From contig JANLID010000029.1 in NCBI GenBank assembly GCA_024654105.1, forward strand, positions 1 through 9,932: a stretch of DNA of 9,932 nt, in the 5' to 3' direction. Below the pieces are notes generated by a model that was not told where the DNA came from, searched no databases, and was given only the letters and a program-made list of their open reading frames with translations. A program made the position numbers and the translations under genes. Positions 1 to 8,846 of the stretch are shown in pieces (the stretch's first letter is position 1; each line of letters starts with the position of its first letter). The DNA is from Gallionella sp. (GTDB taxonomy: Bacteria; Pseudomonadota; Gammaproteobacteria; Burkholderiales; Gallionellaceae).

Positions 1-13
1 ATAACGTAGTTGT

Positions 14-57
14 GTAGGGTGCGCTGTGCGCACCATGGTGCATGAAATGCACCCTAC
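14..57. repeat. REP/BIME-like double hairpin with GTAG ends
   Basis: Two adjacent perfect hairpins face each other. Hairpin 1 pairs GGTGCGC (18-24) with GCGCACC (28-34) around TGT. Hairpin 2 pairs GGTGCAT (37-43) with ATGCACC (47-53) around GAA. The unit begins with GTAG (14-17) and ends with CTAC (54-57), so each half read outward-in is GTAG plus a hairpin. The outer arms GTAGGGTGC (14-22) and GCACCCTAC (49-57) are also perfectly complementary. A 5' GTAG/GTGG tetranucleotide before an imperfect palindrome is the known hallmark of REP sequences mobilised by RAYT (REP-associated tyrosine) transposases, and inverted pairs are called BIMEs. No RAYT gene is visible here. Assignment to that class is inference from architecture. 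Confidence 0.75.
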
Positions 58-312
58 GCCAGCTTAATGATGAACGGCGGAAATGCTGAAGAAGATCGAA
101 GCGGTGCATAAGGTGTATCCGAATCCGGCACCGGGGCAAACGATCAAGAGAAATATTATTGAGATTAAGTCTTCTTTAAGAATGTCTCTATATGCTGCGC
201 ACCACATCGTTCGACCTTGATAGGAGTAGCATACTACGGAAATTTTATATATCAGGCCTGACGCTTATGGTTGTTATGGGTTTTGTCGATAGTGATGGAA
301 CGTAGCTTACTT
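58..312. other. AT-richer region without a convincing gene
   Basis: This stretch between the double hairpin and the small gene at 325 has no ORF I would defend. The best candidate is a 45-codon frame at 83-220 that I do not recognise and that lacks a properly spaced ribosome binding site. A possible -35 (TTGATA, 217-222) lies before T/A-rich sequence (243-250), but no -10 sits at standard spacing, so I do not call a promoter. A short inverted repeat GTAG-CATA-CTAC (226-237) is present and of unknown meaning. Base composition is visibly lower in GC than the genes after 988. Confidence 0.5.
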
Positions 313-318
313 AAGGAG
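313..318 (+). promoter_or_regulatory. Strong ribosome binding site AAGGAG fixing the start at 325
   Basis: AAGGAG is an almost ideal Shine-Dalgarno sequence, six bases before ATG 325. It favours this ATG over the upstream in-frame TTG (271) and ATG (295), neither of which has a comparable site. Confidence 0.75.
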
Positions 319-324
319 ATGATC

Positions 325-726
325 ATGGGAAGCAAAGCACTGAATAGTGGAATAACGCCATTACATATTGAAATCGCGCTGCACTATTTCAAATCTCAAA
401 ATTCCGATGCAATTGCATACACTGGACGCGATAGTGATGCCGTCGCACAAACTTGTCATGAATTCGCTGATGCCGGCTTACTTGAAACTGCAGATGATAA
501 TAAACATTGGAAGGCAACAGACGGGATGCGCCAATACGTCGAATCAATATGCAGGGTTCCCTTACCAAAAAATGTATGTATGCGACCTGACATGATCTCG
601 CACCTCGATGCGATCCTGAACGGGAGAAATAGACGTGTCGGCGAAGAAACCATCAAAACACTCAATGCTAAAATAACGAACGTAATGGATGAATACGTGA
701 AAGATTCTCCTTTGGCAAGGTTTTGA
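325..726 (+). CDS. Small phage-type winged-helix-like protein, hypothetical (133 aa)
   Basis: The product is 133 residues with no signal peptide or membrane segment. The N-terminal half reads like a small winged helix: a helix with TPLHIEIALHYF (about residues 11-22), a second helix around DAVAQTCHEFADAGLLE (about 38-54), then a beta-hairpin-like stretch ending in KATDGMRQYVESICRVPLP (about 61-79). The pattern 'GLL...T..G..YV...C.VPLP' is one I associate with small uncharacterised proteins in proteobacterial prophages; this is recalled, not searched. The C-terminal part (about 85-133) is charged and helical. The start is set by AAGGAG at 313-318. The gene stands alone, is lower in GC than the genes downstream, and lies near a REP element, which fits a phage remnant or acquired cargo. 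DNA binding is inferred from fold-like features only, and its target is unknown. Confidence 0.6.
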   Translation: MGSKALNSGITPLHIEIALHYFKSQNSDAIAYTGRDSDAVAQTCHEFADAGLLETADDNKHWKATDGMRQYVESICRVPLPKNVCMRPDMISHLDAILNGRNRRVGEETIKTLNAKITNVMDEYVKDSPLARF

Positions 727-958
727 TTCGTCAATAGGCCGAATTGCCTAGTTCTGCCTTCCGGCGAAATCGCTTTTCGCGCCGCTAGATTTGAAAATTG
801 GGCCAATCTAAGGGGGTTGATTTTTTCTCGCAGGTCGCGGAGCGCTTGCGATTTTGCCGGATGATTTTTCGACGAACGCAACGGCATCCCGGATTACGGC
901 GGAACGTCCCACAATGGGGCCGTTCATACGCCGCCTCTGCTTCTTTGCAGGGCGCAGG
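727..958. other. Intergenic region with small inverted repeats, no gene seen
   Basis: No supported gene lies here. Just after the stop of the small gene are two weak inverted repeats: TAGGC (735-739) with GCCTA (746-750), and GCGAAA (764-769) with TTTCGC (775-780). Neither is followed by a clear T-run, so a terminator is possible but not shown. Short open frames at about 798-1010 and 854-1078 run into uppP in other frames and do not look like genes. Confidence 0.45.
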
Positions 959-964
959 TATAAT
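959..964 (+). promoter_or_regulatory. Candidate -10 box (TATAAT) for uppP
   Basis: A perfect TATAAT hexamer lies 23 bases before the uppP ATG, so transcription would start around 970-972 with a leader of under 20 bases. No good -35 hexamer is found at 16-18 bases upstream (CTCTGC at 935-940 is a poor match), and there is no TG extension. The call rests on the -10 match and its position. Confidence 0.45.
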
Positions 965-987
965 CGCGCCTCGCTTTCAGGAACACC

Positions 988-1812
988 ATGGATACCGCTC
1001 TGCTGCTTAAAGCCGCAATTCTCGGCATTGTTGAGGGACTTACCGAGTTCCTGCCGATCTCATCTACCGGCCATCTGATTATTCTTGGTGACCTGCTCGA
1101 CTATAACGACGAGACCAGCAAGGTGTTCAAGATCGTGATCCAGCTTGGCGCGATTCTCGCGGTGTGCTGGGATTACCGTGTGCGCCTGACCAAAATGATG
1201 CTCGGGTTGCCGAGCGACCCCATTGCGCAACGCTTTGCCGCGATGCTGTTCATCGGCTTTTTGCCGGCGGCAGTGCTGGGGCTGATGTTTTATTCGACGA
1301 TCAAGACGTTGTTGTTCAACCCGATCACCGTCGCGACCGCGCTGATCGTGGGCGGCTTCGTCATCCTGTATATGGAGAAGCGCGCCTATCATCCGCGCAT
1401 CAATTCGGTGGACGAGATGCGCTGGCCGGACGCGCTGAAGGTCGGCTTCGCGCAAGCGCTGGCGATGATCCCCGGCACCTCGCGCTCGGGTGCGACGATC
1501 ATGGGCGGGCTGATCTTCGACCTGAGCCGCAAGGCGGCGGCGGAGTTCTCCTTCTTCCTCGCGATCCCGACGATGTTCGCCGCGACCGCCTATGATCTGT
1601 ACAAGAACTGGGCGCTGCTGCACGCGGACGACCTGCCGGTGTTCGCATTGGGCTTCGTTGCCTCGTTCGTCGCGGCGATGTGGGCGGTGAAAAGCTTTAT
1701 CCGCTTCATCTCGAATCACACTTTCGTGGTGTTCGCCTGGTATCGCATCGTGTTCGGGCTGATCGTGCTGGGCACGGCCTACAGCGGCGCGGTGATCTGG
1801 TCGGCAGCATGA
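988..1812 (+). CDS. uppP: Undecaprenyl-diphosphate phosphatase (UppP/BacA)
   Basis: This integral inner-membrane enzyme dephosphorylates undecaprenyl diphosphate to undecaprenyl phosphate. It thereby recycles the lipid carrier for peptidoglycan and other cell-surface polymers; excess enzyme is known to give bacitracin resistance. The 274-residue length is normal for the BacA family. The first conserved motif is EGLTEFLPISSTGH (residues 16-29), with the glutamates E16 and E20 and the serines and histidine of the active site. The second is PGTSRSGAT (162-170), with R166. Hydrophobic spans are evident around 83-102, 112-129, 184-200 and 215-270. The start is supported by an AGGA four to eight bases upstream and by alignment of the first motif with known family members. 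Its TGA overlaps the ATG of the next gene (ATGA), indicating co-translation with the folate gene. Confidence 0.97.
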   Translation: MDTALLLKAAILGIVEGLTEFLPISSTGHLIILGDLLDYNDETSKVFKIVIQLGAILAVCWDYRVRLTKMMLGLPSDPIAQRFAAMLFIGFLPAAVLGLMFYSTIKTLLFNPITVATALIVGGFVILYMEKRAYHPRINSVDEMRWPDALKVGFAQALAMIPGTSRSGATIMGGLIFDLSRKAAAEFSFFLAIPTMFAATAYDLYKNWALLHADDLPVFALGFVASFVAAMWAVKSFIRFISNHTFVVFAWYRIVFGLIVLGTAYSGAVIWSAA

Positions 1813-2456
1813 AAGCGTCCATTCGAAAAACCATTTGCGCCTTGCGCGAGCAGTTGCCGCCCGCTACGCGCGCCGCATACAGCGCAGCCATCACCAAACG
1901 GCTGCTGCAATTACCCGCATACCGGCAGGCTGATGCGGTGCTGGGCTACATGAATTTCGGCGCGGAATTCGCCAGCGAATTGTGGATTGAACGCGTATTG
2001 GCGGAAGGCAAGCGGCTGGCACTGCCCAGAGTGAACCATCACACCAACCATCTTGATTTGTATTGGGTGGAAGATCCGGAGAGTCAGTTGGCGGAAGGGA
2101 CGTGGGGAATACGCGAGCCGATGGTGGAACGCTGCGAGCGGCTGGCTGCACCGGATGAGGTAGAATTCGCCTTGCTGCCGGGCGTGGCATTTACCCGCGA
2201 TGGCGCGCGGCTTGGATATGGCGGCGGATATTACGACAAGCTGCTGATGAAACAACTAGCCATTCGACTAGGCGAGCAAACAACACTCGCCAAGTCGCTG
2301 GTTATGGCCAATTTGGTACAACGGCCCGCGCTGGCTGCTGCGGCGTTTGCGTTGCAGATCGTCGAGCAACTTCCGCAGGAGGCAACTGACATCAAGGTCG
2401 AATGGATTATTACCGAGCAGGAATCAATTGATTGCGCGGCGCAAGGGAGCGCATAG
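1809..2456 (+). CDS. 5-formyltetrahydrofolate cyclo-ligase
   Basis: This cytoplasmic enzyme (also called 5,10-methenyltetrahydrofolate synthetase, YgfA/Fau type) uses ATP to convert 5-formyl-THF to 5,10-methenyl-THF, returning an inhibitory folate to the one-carbon pool. The product is 215 residues, a little longer than many homologues. Visible family features are an N-terminal basic helix (KASIRKTICALREQL), the strand pair GYMNFGAEF and RLALPRV, and the signature LGYGGGYYD (135-143) forming the nucleotide/folate site. The C-terminal pattern is QIVEQLPQEATDIKVEWIITE. I chose ATG 1809 because it overlaps the uppP stop as ATGA and gives the usual N-terminus; longer in-frame extensions run inside uppP. 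No ribosome binding site is evident, which fits translational coupling. The segment after the signature (about 150-185) looks variable and slightly long. Confidence 0.95.
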   Translation: MKASIRKTICALREQLPPATRAAYSAAITKRLLQLPAYRQADAVLGYMNFGAEFASELWIERVLAEGKRLALPRVNHHTNHLDLYWVEDPESQLAEGTWGIREPMVERCERLAAPDEVEFALLPGVAFTRDGARLGYGGGYYDKLLMKQLAIRLGEQTTLAKSLVMANLVQRPALAAAAFALQIVEQLPQEATDIKVEWIITEQESIDCAAQGSA

Positions 2457-2470
2457 AAATTTTCAGGTGT

Positions 2471-2508
2471 TATCATCGTTCCCACGCTCCTGCGTGGGAA
2501 CGATGATA
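2471..2508. repeat. Perfect intergenic palindrome, 17-bp stem with 4-base loop
   Basis: TATCATCGTTCCCACGC (2471-2487) is the exact reverse complement of 2492-2508, around the loop TCCT. The core 'CGTTCCCACGC...GCGTGGGAACG' is a type I recall as widely dispersed between genes in many proteobacteria; copy number here cannot be checked. It starts 14 bases after the cyclo-ligase stop. As RNA it would form a very stable hairpin but has no following T-run, so it is not a canonical intrinsic terminator. It could still limit read-through or protect the upstream mRNA 3' end. Confidence 0.8.
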
Positions 2509-2577
2509 AGCGCCTCCTTCTTTGCTGGCTCATGAGTAATTTCGCCCATCCAACAACGAGTGATAGAAAACGAAAGC

Positions 2578-5259
<2,682 letters not shown>

Positions 5260-5275
5260 GGTCAGGAACAGATAC

Positions 5276-6613
5276 ATGGCAGAAACCAAACAAATATCAG
5301 TACCGGACATCGGCAACTTCAAGGACGTGAACGTCATCGAGGTGCTGGTCAAGGCGGGCGACGCGGTCAAGGCTGAAGACGCGCTCGTCACGCTGGAAAC
5401 CGACAAGGCGGCGATGGACGTGCCGTCGCCGTTTGCGGGCATGGTCAAGGAAGTCAAGATGAAGGTCGGCGACAAGGTGTCGCAAGGCTCGGTGATCTTG
5501 TTGCTGGAAAGCGGCGATACGGCGAGTGCGCCTGCTGCCGCAGCCACAGCACCAACGCCGGACGCCGCACCGGCTCAAAAGTCGGCCGCGCCGGCCGAAA
5601 CATCCGCTGCGCCAGCCATGGTTGACGCGCCGCCTGCGGCTGCTGCGCCTGCGCCCACCGCCGAGCCAGCGCCTGCCGCGCCGCCCGCTGTTGCCGCACC
5701 GGCTGCGTCTCCTTCATCCGGCGTCCATGCCAGCCCCGCCATCCGCCGCTTTGCGCACGAACTCGGCGCGGATCTCTCGCAGGTAAAGGGCGGCGGCGCA
5801 AAGGGGCGTGTCACGAAAAATGACGTGCAGAATTTCATCAAGGCCGCGCTGGCGCAACCGCGCGGTACGGGCGGCTTGCGGGTAGCAGAAATGCCCATCG
5901 TGGATTTCGCCCAGTTCGGTGCCGTCGAAATCAGACCGCTGTCGCGCATCCGGAAGCTTTCCGGCGCGAACCTGCATCGCAACTGGGTGAGCATTCCGCA
6001 TGTCACGCAATTCGAAGAAGCCGACATCACGGAAATGGAAGTTTTCCGCAAACAATTGAACGAGGAATACGCCGCGCAAGGCATCAAGATCACCCCGCTG
6101 GCTTTCCTGCTCAAGGCCGTGGTGGAGGCCTTGCAGCAATTCCCGGACTTCAACGCCTCGCTGGACGCGAGCGGCGAAAACCTGGTCCTGAAAAAATATT
6201 TCCACATCGGCGTGGCGGTGGATACGCCGGACGGCCTGGTGGTTCCGGTGCTGCGCGATGTGGGTTGTAAAGGCATCGTGCAGCTCGCCAAAGAACTCGG
6301 CGAAACCAGCGCGCGGGCGCGCGACAAAAAGCTGACCGCCGCCGACATGCAGGGCGGCTGCTTCACCATTTCCAGTCTCGGCGGCATCGGCGGCACGGCG
6401 TTCACGCCGATCATCAATGCGCCGGAAGTGGCGATTCTGGGCGTGTCACGGTCGGGCATGAAACCGGTGCATCGAGACGGCGCATTCGCGCCGCGCCTGA
6501 TGCTGCCGCTGTCGCTGTCCTACGATCACCGCGTGATCGACGGTGCGTCCGCCGCGCGCTTCATCGTTTATCTGGCGCAAACGCTGGCGGATATCCGCCG
6601 CCTTGCGCTGTAA
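5276..6613 (+). CDS. aceF: Pyruvate dehydrogenase E2, dihydrolipoyllysine acetyltransferase (AceF)
   Basis: This is the core of the pyruvate dehydrogenase complex; it carries the acetyl group on a swinging lipoyl arm and transfers it to CoA. The product is 445 residues with one lipoyl domain (about 5-80; lipoylated lysine K44 in ETDKAAMDVPS). An Ala/Pro-rich flexible linker (about 85-148) follows, then a peripheral subunit-binding domain beginning VHASPAIRRFA (150-187), and the catalytic domain (about 205-445) with HRVIDG (H418, D422). Catalytic-domain blocks such as SGANLHRNW, MQGGCFTISS and NAPEVAILGVS match gamma/betaproteobacterial E2p. E. coli has three lipoyl domains, whereas one is a common arrangement elsewhere. 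I chose ATG 5276 over the longer frame from 5171 because it has AGGA at 5264-5267 and directly starts the lipoyl domain. The upstream extension would overlap aceE. No E3 (lpd) gene follows. Confidence 0.97.
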   Translation: MAETKQISVPDIGNFKDVNVIEVLVKAGDAVKAEDALVTLETDKAAMDVPSPFAGMVKEVKMKVGDKVSQGSVILLLESGDTASAPAAAATAPTPDAAPAQKSAAPAETSAAPAMVDAPPAAAAPAPTAEPAPAAPPAVAAPAASPSSGVHASPAIRRFAHELGADLSQVKGGGAKGRVTKNDVQNFIKAALAQPRGTGGLRVAEMPIVDFAQFGAVEIRPLSRIRKLSGANLHRNWVSIPHVTQFEEADITEMEVFRKQLNEEYAAQGIKITPLAFLLKAVVEALQQFPDFNASLDASGENLVLKKYFHIGVAVDTPDGLVVPVLRDVGCKGIVQLAKELGETSARARDKKLTAADMQGGCFTISSLGGIGGTAFTPIINAPEVAILGVSRSGMKPVHRDGAFAPRLMLPLSLSYDHRVIDGASAARFIVYLAQTLADIRRLAL

Positions 6614-6631
6614 TCACAGGCATTGCAAACA

Positions 6632-7291
6632 GTGAACAAAAAAGCGATCGGCATCCTGGGCGGCACATTCGACCCGATTCATTACGGGCATCTGCGCCTC
6701 GCCGAAGAAATGCTGGAGCTGGCGAATCTCCGGCAAATCCGTTTCATTCCCACCGGCATGCCGCCGCATCGCGATGCGCCGCAAGTGTCCGCGCAACACC
6801 GCAGCGCGATGGTGCAACTGGCCATCGCCGACCAGCCCGCTTTTGTGCTGGATGACCGCGAAGTCAGGCAAAACACGCCGTGCTATACGGTGAACACGCT
6901 GCGCGAACTGCGCGCCGAGCTGGGGGCGGCGCAGCCGCTGTGCCTGCTGATGGGCGGCGATGCGTTTCTGCAATTGCATACCTGGCACGAGTGGGAGCAA
7001 TTGTTCGAACTGGCGCATATCGTGGTCGGTTATCGCCCCGGCTTCACGCTGGAGGAACGCATCCACAGCGCGACAGATGAATTGCAGCGCCATTATCATG
7101 CCCGCCTGTGTGCGGCTGATATATTGTCGCAACAATCCTGCGGGGGAATCACCGAACTGGCCATCCCCAAGCTGGAAATTTCCGCCACCGATATCCGCCG
7201 CCGCGTGGCGGAAAACCGCACCATACGCTACCTGATGCCCAATGCGGTGGCCAACTATATCCATCAACATCACTTATACAAACCATGCTGA
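6632..7291 (+). CDS. nadD: Nicotinate-nucleotide adenylyltransferase (NadD)
   Basis: This cytoplasmic enzyme joins nicotinate mononucleotide and ATP to give nicotinate adenine dinucleotide, a required step of NAD synthesis. The nucleotidyltransferase signature GGTFDPIHYGH (10-20) contains the ATP-binding H17/H20 motif, and ISATDIRRR (183-191) is the second conserved motif. IPTGMPPHR and MGGDAF are also typical. The length of 219 residues is normal. The start is uncertain because no ATG precedes the first motif. GTG 6632 is preferred, with AGG (6618-6620) 11 bases upstream, but TTG 6623 is also in frame and lies only two bases after that AGG. The gene starts 18 bases after the aceF stop. Its 3' end overlaps rsfS by 7 bases, as expected of the conserved nadD-rsfS pair. 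Confidence 0.95.
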   Translation: MNKKAIGILGGTFDPIHYGHLRLAEEMLELANLRQIRFIPTGMPPHRDAPQVSAQHRSAMVQLAIADQPAFVLDDREVRQNTPCYTVNTLRELRAELGAAQPLCLLMGGDAFLQLHTWHEWEQLFELAHIVVGYRPGFTLEERIHSATDELQRHYHARLCAADILSQQSCGGITELAIPKLEISATDIRRRVAENRTIRYLMPNAVANYIHQHHLYKPC

Positions 7292-7644
7292 CTACCGAAG
7301 AAAAAACCCAAGCCATTGTCGCCGCACTGGAAGACATCAAAGCCACCAACATCACGGTGATCGATACCAGCAAGCTCAGCCAGTTGTTCGATCGCATGAT
7401 CATCGCCAGCGCTACCTCCAGACGGCAAACCAAGGCGCTCGCCGATAACGTGGTGACCAACCTCAAGGAGCGCGGCGAAGAAGTGCTGGGCCGCGAGGGC
7501 GAAGACAGCGGTGAGTGGATATTGGTGGATCTGGGCGAAGTGCTGGTGCATATCATGCAGCCCGCCATCCGCGATTATTACAACCTCGAAGAGCTGTGGA
7601 GCAAGGCGCAGGCGGCGCGTCCCAAACTGGCGAAAGCGCCGTAG
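7285..7644 (+). CDS. rsfS: Ribosomal silencing factor RsfS (Iojap family)
   Basis: RsfS binds ribosomal protein uL14 on the 50S subunit and blocks joining with 30S, lowering translation in starvation or stationary phase. The 119-residue product shows the family core: an N-terminal helix, ITVIDTSKLSQLFDRMIIASATSRRQTKALADNV (two segments, about 23-57), and GEWILVDLGEVLVHIMQPAIRDYYNLEELW (about 75-106). ATG 7285 lies within the end of nadD with no clear ribosome binding site, suggesting translational coupling. The stop TAG (7642-7644) is part of the GTAG that opens a REP double hairpin, so the last proline codon takes its final G from the repeat. The C-terminal tail after YNLEELW is short and variable, as is common in the family. 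Confidence 0.96.
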   Translation: MLTTEEKTQAIVAALEDIKATNITVIDTSKLSQLFDRMIIASATSRRQTKALADNVVTNLKERGEEVLGREGEDSGEWILVDLGEVLVHIMQPAIRDYYNLEELWSKAQAARPKLAKAP

Positions 7645-7699
7645 GGGCGATTCACGAATCGCCCGCAATTGTAAGAGGCAATTCGTGAATTGCCCCTAC
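7641..7699. repeat. REP/BIME-like double hairpin between rsfS and rlmH
   Basis: GTAG (7641-7644) is followed by a perfect hairpin GGGCGATTC (7645-7653) / GAATCGCCC (7656-7664). A 12-base spacer follows, then a second hairpin GGCAATTC (7677-7684) / GAATTGCC (7687-7694), and the unit closes with CTAC (7696-7699). The outer arms GTAGGGGC (7641-7648) and GCCCCTAC (7692-7699) are perfectly complementary. The two halves are inverted copies of one sequence, differing at the fifth stem pair (G-C versus A-T) with pairing preserved. The layout equals that at 14-57 with a different stem sequence, and matches REP pairs of the RAYT-mobilised type. It lies inside a gene cluster, so it is probably transcribed and could affect mRNA stability or termination. 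Confidence 0.8.
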
Positions 7700-7713
7700 G
7701 TTCCACGTTCAAC

Positions 7714-7718
7714 AGAGG
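7714..7718 (+). promoter_or_regulatory. Ribosome binding site (AGAGG) of rlmH
   Basis: AGAGG lies eight bases before ATG 7727 and 15 bases past the REP element. It sets the rlmH start and shows that the long in-frame extension back into rsfS is not translated. Confidence 0.65.
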
Positions 7719-7726
7719 TTTTCAAA

Positions 7727-8197
7727 ATGAAGCTCATCGTCGTATCGGTTGGCCACAAGATGCCGGGCTGGATCACGGCGGGTTTCAACGAGTACGCCAA
7801 ACGGATGCCGCGCGAGGCGAGAATCGAGCTGCTGGAAATCAAGCCGGAACCGCGCAGCACCGGCAAGACCACCGCGCAGATCATGGAGGCGGAAGCGCAG
7901 CGCGTTCTCGCCGCTTTGCCGCAAAACTGCCTGCGCATCGCGCTGGACGAGCGTGGCGTGCAGCCGACCACCAAACAGCTTGCCGCGCAGATGCAGGACT
8001 GGATGCGCGAGGGGGGCGATGTGGCATTCATCATCGGCGGTGCGGATGGCATGCACGAATCAGTCAAGCAGGCGGCGCAGCAGATGATGGCGTTGTCGTC
8101 ACTCACGCTGCCGCATGCCGTGGTGCGTGTATTGTTGGCAGAGCAACTGTACCGTGCCCATAGCCTATTGCACAATCATCCTTATCACCGCGAATGA
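7727..8197 (+). CDS. rlmH: 23S rRNA (pseudouridine-1915-N3)-methyltransferase RlmH
   Basis: RlmH methylates pseudouridine 1915 in helix 69 of 23S rRNA on assembled 70S ribosomes, using S-adenosylmethionine. It is a small SPOUT-class (trefoil-knot) enzyme acting as a dimer. The 156-residue length is typical (E. coli 155). The N-terminus MKLIVVSVGHKMPGW, the cofactor-binding loop IIGGADG (102-108), SLTLPHAVVRVLLAEQLYRA and the C-terminal NHPYHRE (150-156) are all diagnostic. The start has AGAGG eight bases upstream. The gene usually follows rsfS directly; here a REP element is wedged between them. maf follows after 20 bases. Confidence 0.97.
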   Translation: MKLIVVSVGHKMPGWITAGFNEYAKRMPREARIELLEIKPEPRSTGKTTAQIMEAEAQRVLAALPQNCLRIALDERGVQPTTKQLAAQMQDWMREGGDVAFIIGGADGMHESVKQAAQQMMALSSLTLPHAVVRVLLAEQLYRAHSLLHNHPYHRE

Positions 8198-8217
8198 CCT
8201 GAGGTATCCTTCTCGTC

Positions 8218-8835
8218 ATGATTATCCAGCCACGCATCTATCTTGCATCACAAAGCCCAAGGCGCCGCGAACTGCTCAAGCAGATCGGCATCAACTTCGA
8301 GGTGTTGCTGTTGCGCAGCGATCCACGCCGCGATATCGATGTGGATGAAACACCCCATACCGGTGAAGTGCCGGAGGAATATGTGCAGCGGGTGTGCCAG
8401 GCCAAAGCGGGGGCGGGTTATGCCGCGCTGAAACTGCGCAATCTGCCGTCATTTCCGGTACTGGCTGCCGATACTGCCGTCGTTCTGGACGGCAAAATTT
8501 TCGGCAAGCCGGGCAATGCGGAACAGGCTGCCGCGATGCTGCGCCAGCTTTCCGGTTGTGAACATCAGGTGCTTGGCGCGGTGGCGGTTGCACTGGGCGA
8601 GCATGTTGAAACCGCACTTTCCACTTCCACGGTGCGCTTCGCCGCGCTTGACGAAGAACGTATCCACCGCTACCTGCTTACCCATGAATACACTGACAAG
8701 GCTGGCGGTTATGGTATACAGGGACATGCCGGCGCATTTATCGAGCATCTTTCCGGCAGCTATTCCGGCGTGATGGGCTTGCCGTTGTTTGAAACTGCCC
8801 AGTTGTTGCGGCACTTTGACCATCCAGCCCCGTGA
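8218..8835 (+). CDS. maf: Maf family nucleoside triphosphate pyrophosphatase (YhdE type)
   Basis: Maf proteins hydrolyse nucleoside triphosphates to monophosphates plus pyrophosphate. The YhdE class acts on dTTP, UTP and modified pyrimidine nucleotides (house-cleaning). The 205-residue product starts with the signature LASQSPRRRELL (9-20). It contains the catalytic-site stretch AADTAVVLDGKIFGKP (D85), DKAGGYGIQG (160-169) and SYSGVMGLPL near the C-terminus. The DKAGGYGIQG motif points to the YhdE rather than the YceF subgroup. A GAGG lies 13 bases before ATG 8218, which is rather far, but this ATG places the signature at the usual distance from the N-terminus. The frame ends at 8835, overlapping a possible GTG start for rng at 8832. 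Confidence 0.95.
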   Translation: MIIQPRIYLASQSPRRRELLKQIGINFEVLLLRSDPRRDIDVDETPHTGEVPEEYVQRVCQAKAGAGYAALKLRNLPSFPVLAADTAVVLDGKIFGKPGNAEQAAAMLRQLSGCEHQVLGAVAVALGEHVETALSTSTVRFAALDEERIHRYLLTHEYTDKAGGYGIQGHAGAFIEHLSGSYSGVMGLPLFETAQLLRHFDHPAP

Positions 8836-8846
8836 ACCAGATAACC

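Noticed and set aside
14..57. CRISPR repeat or attachment site interpretation of the double hairpin
   Set aside because: There is one unit only, without spacers; the GTAG-bounded inverted pair fits REP elements better.
83..220. A 45-codon open frame beginning MLKKIEAVHKVYPNP
   Set aside because: It has no well-spaced ribosome binding site, no family I recognise, and is short enough to occur by chance. It could be the remnant of a lost gene, but nothing shows this.
735..780. Two short inverted repeats after the small gene as an intrinsic terminator
   Set aside because: Stems are only 5-6 bp and no T-run follows, so a terminator call is not supported.
798..1078. Short + strand open frames at 798-1010 and 854-1078 before and into uppP
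   Set aside because: They overlap uppP in other frames and show no protein-like features.
7511..7726. In-frame N-terminal extension of rlmH back through rsfS and the REP element
   Set aside because: The family N-terminus begins at ATG 7727, which has its own ribosome binding site; the extension translates the repeat and is low-complexity.
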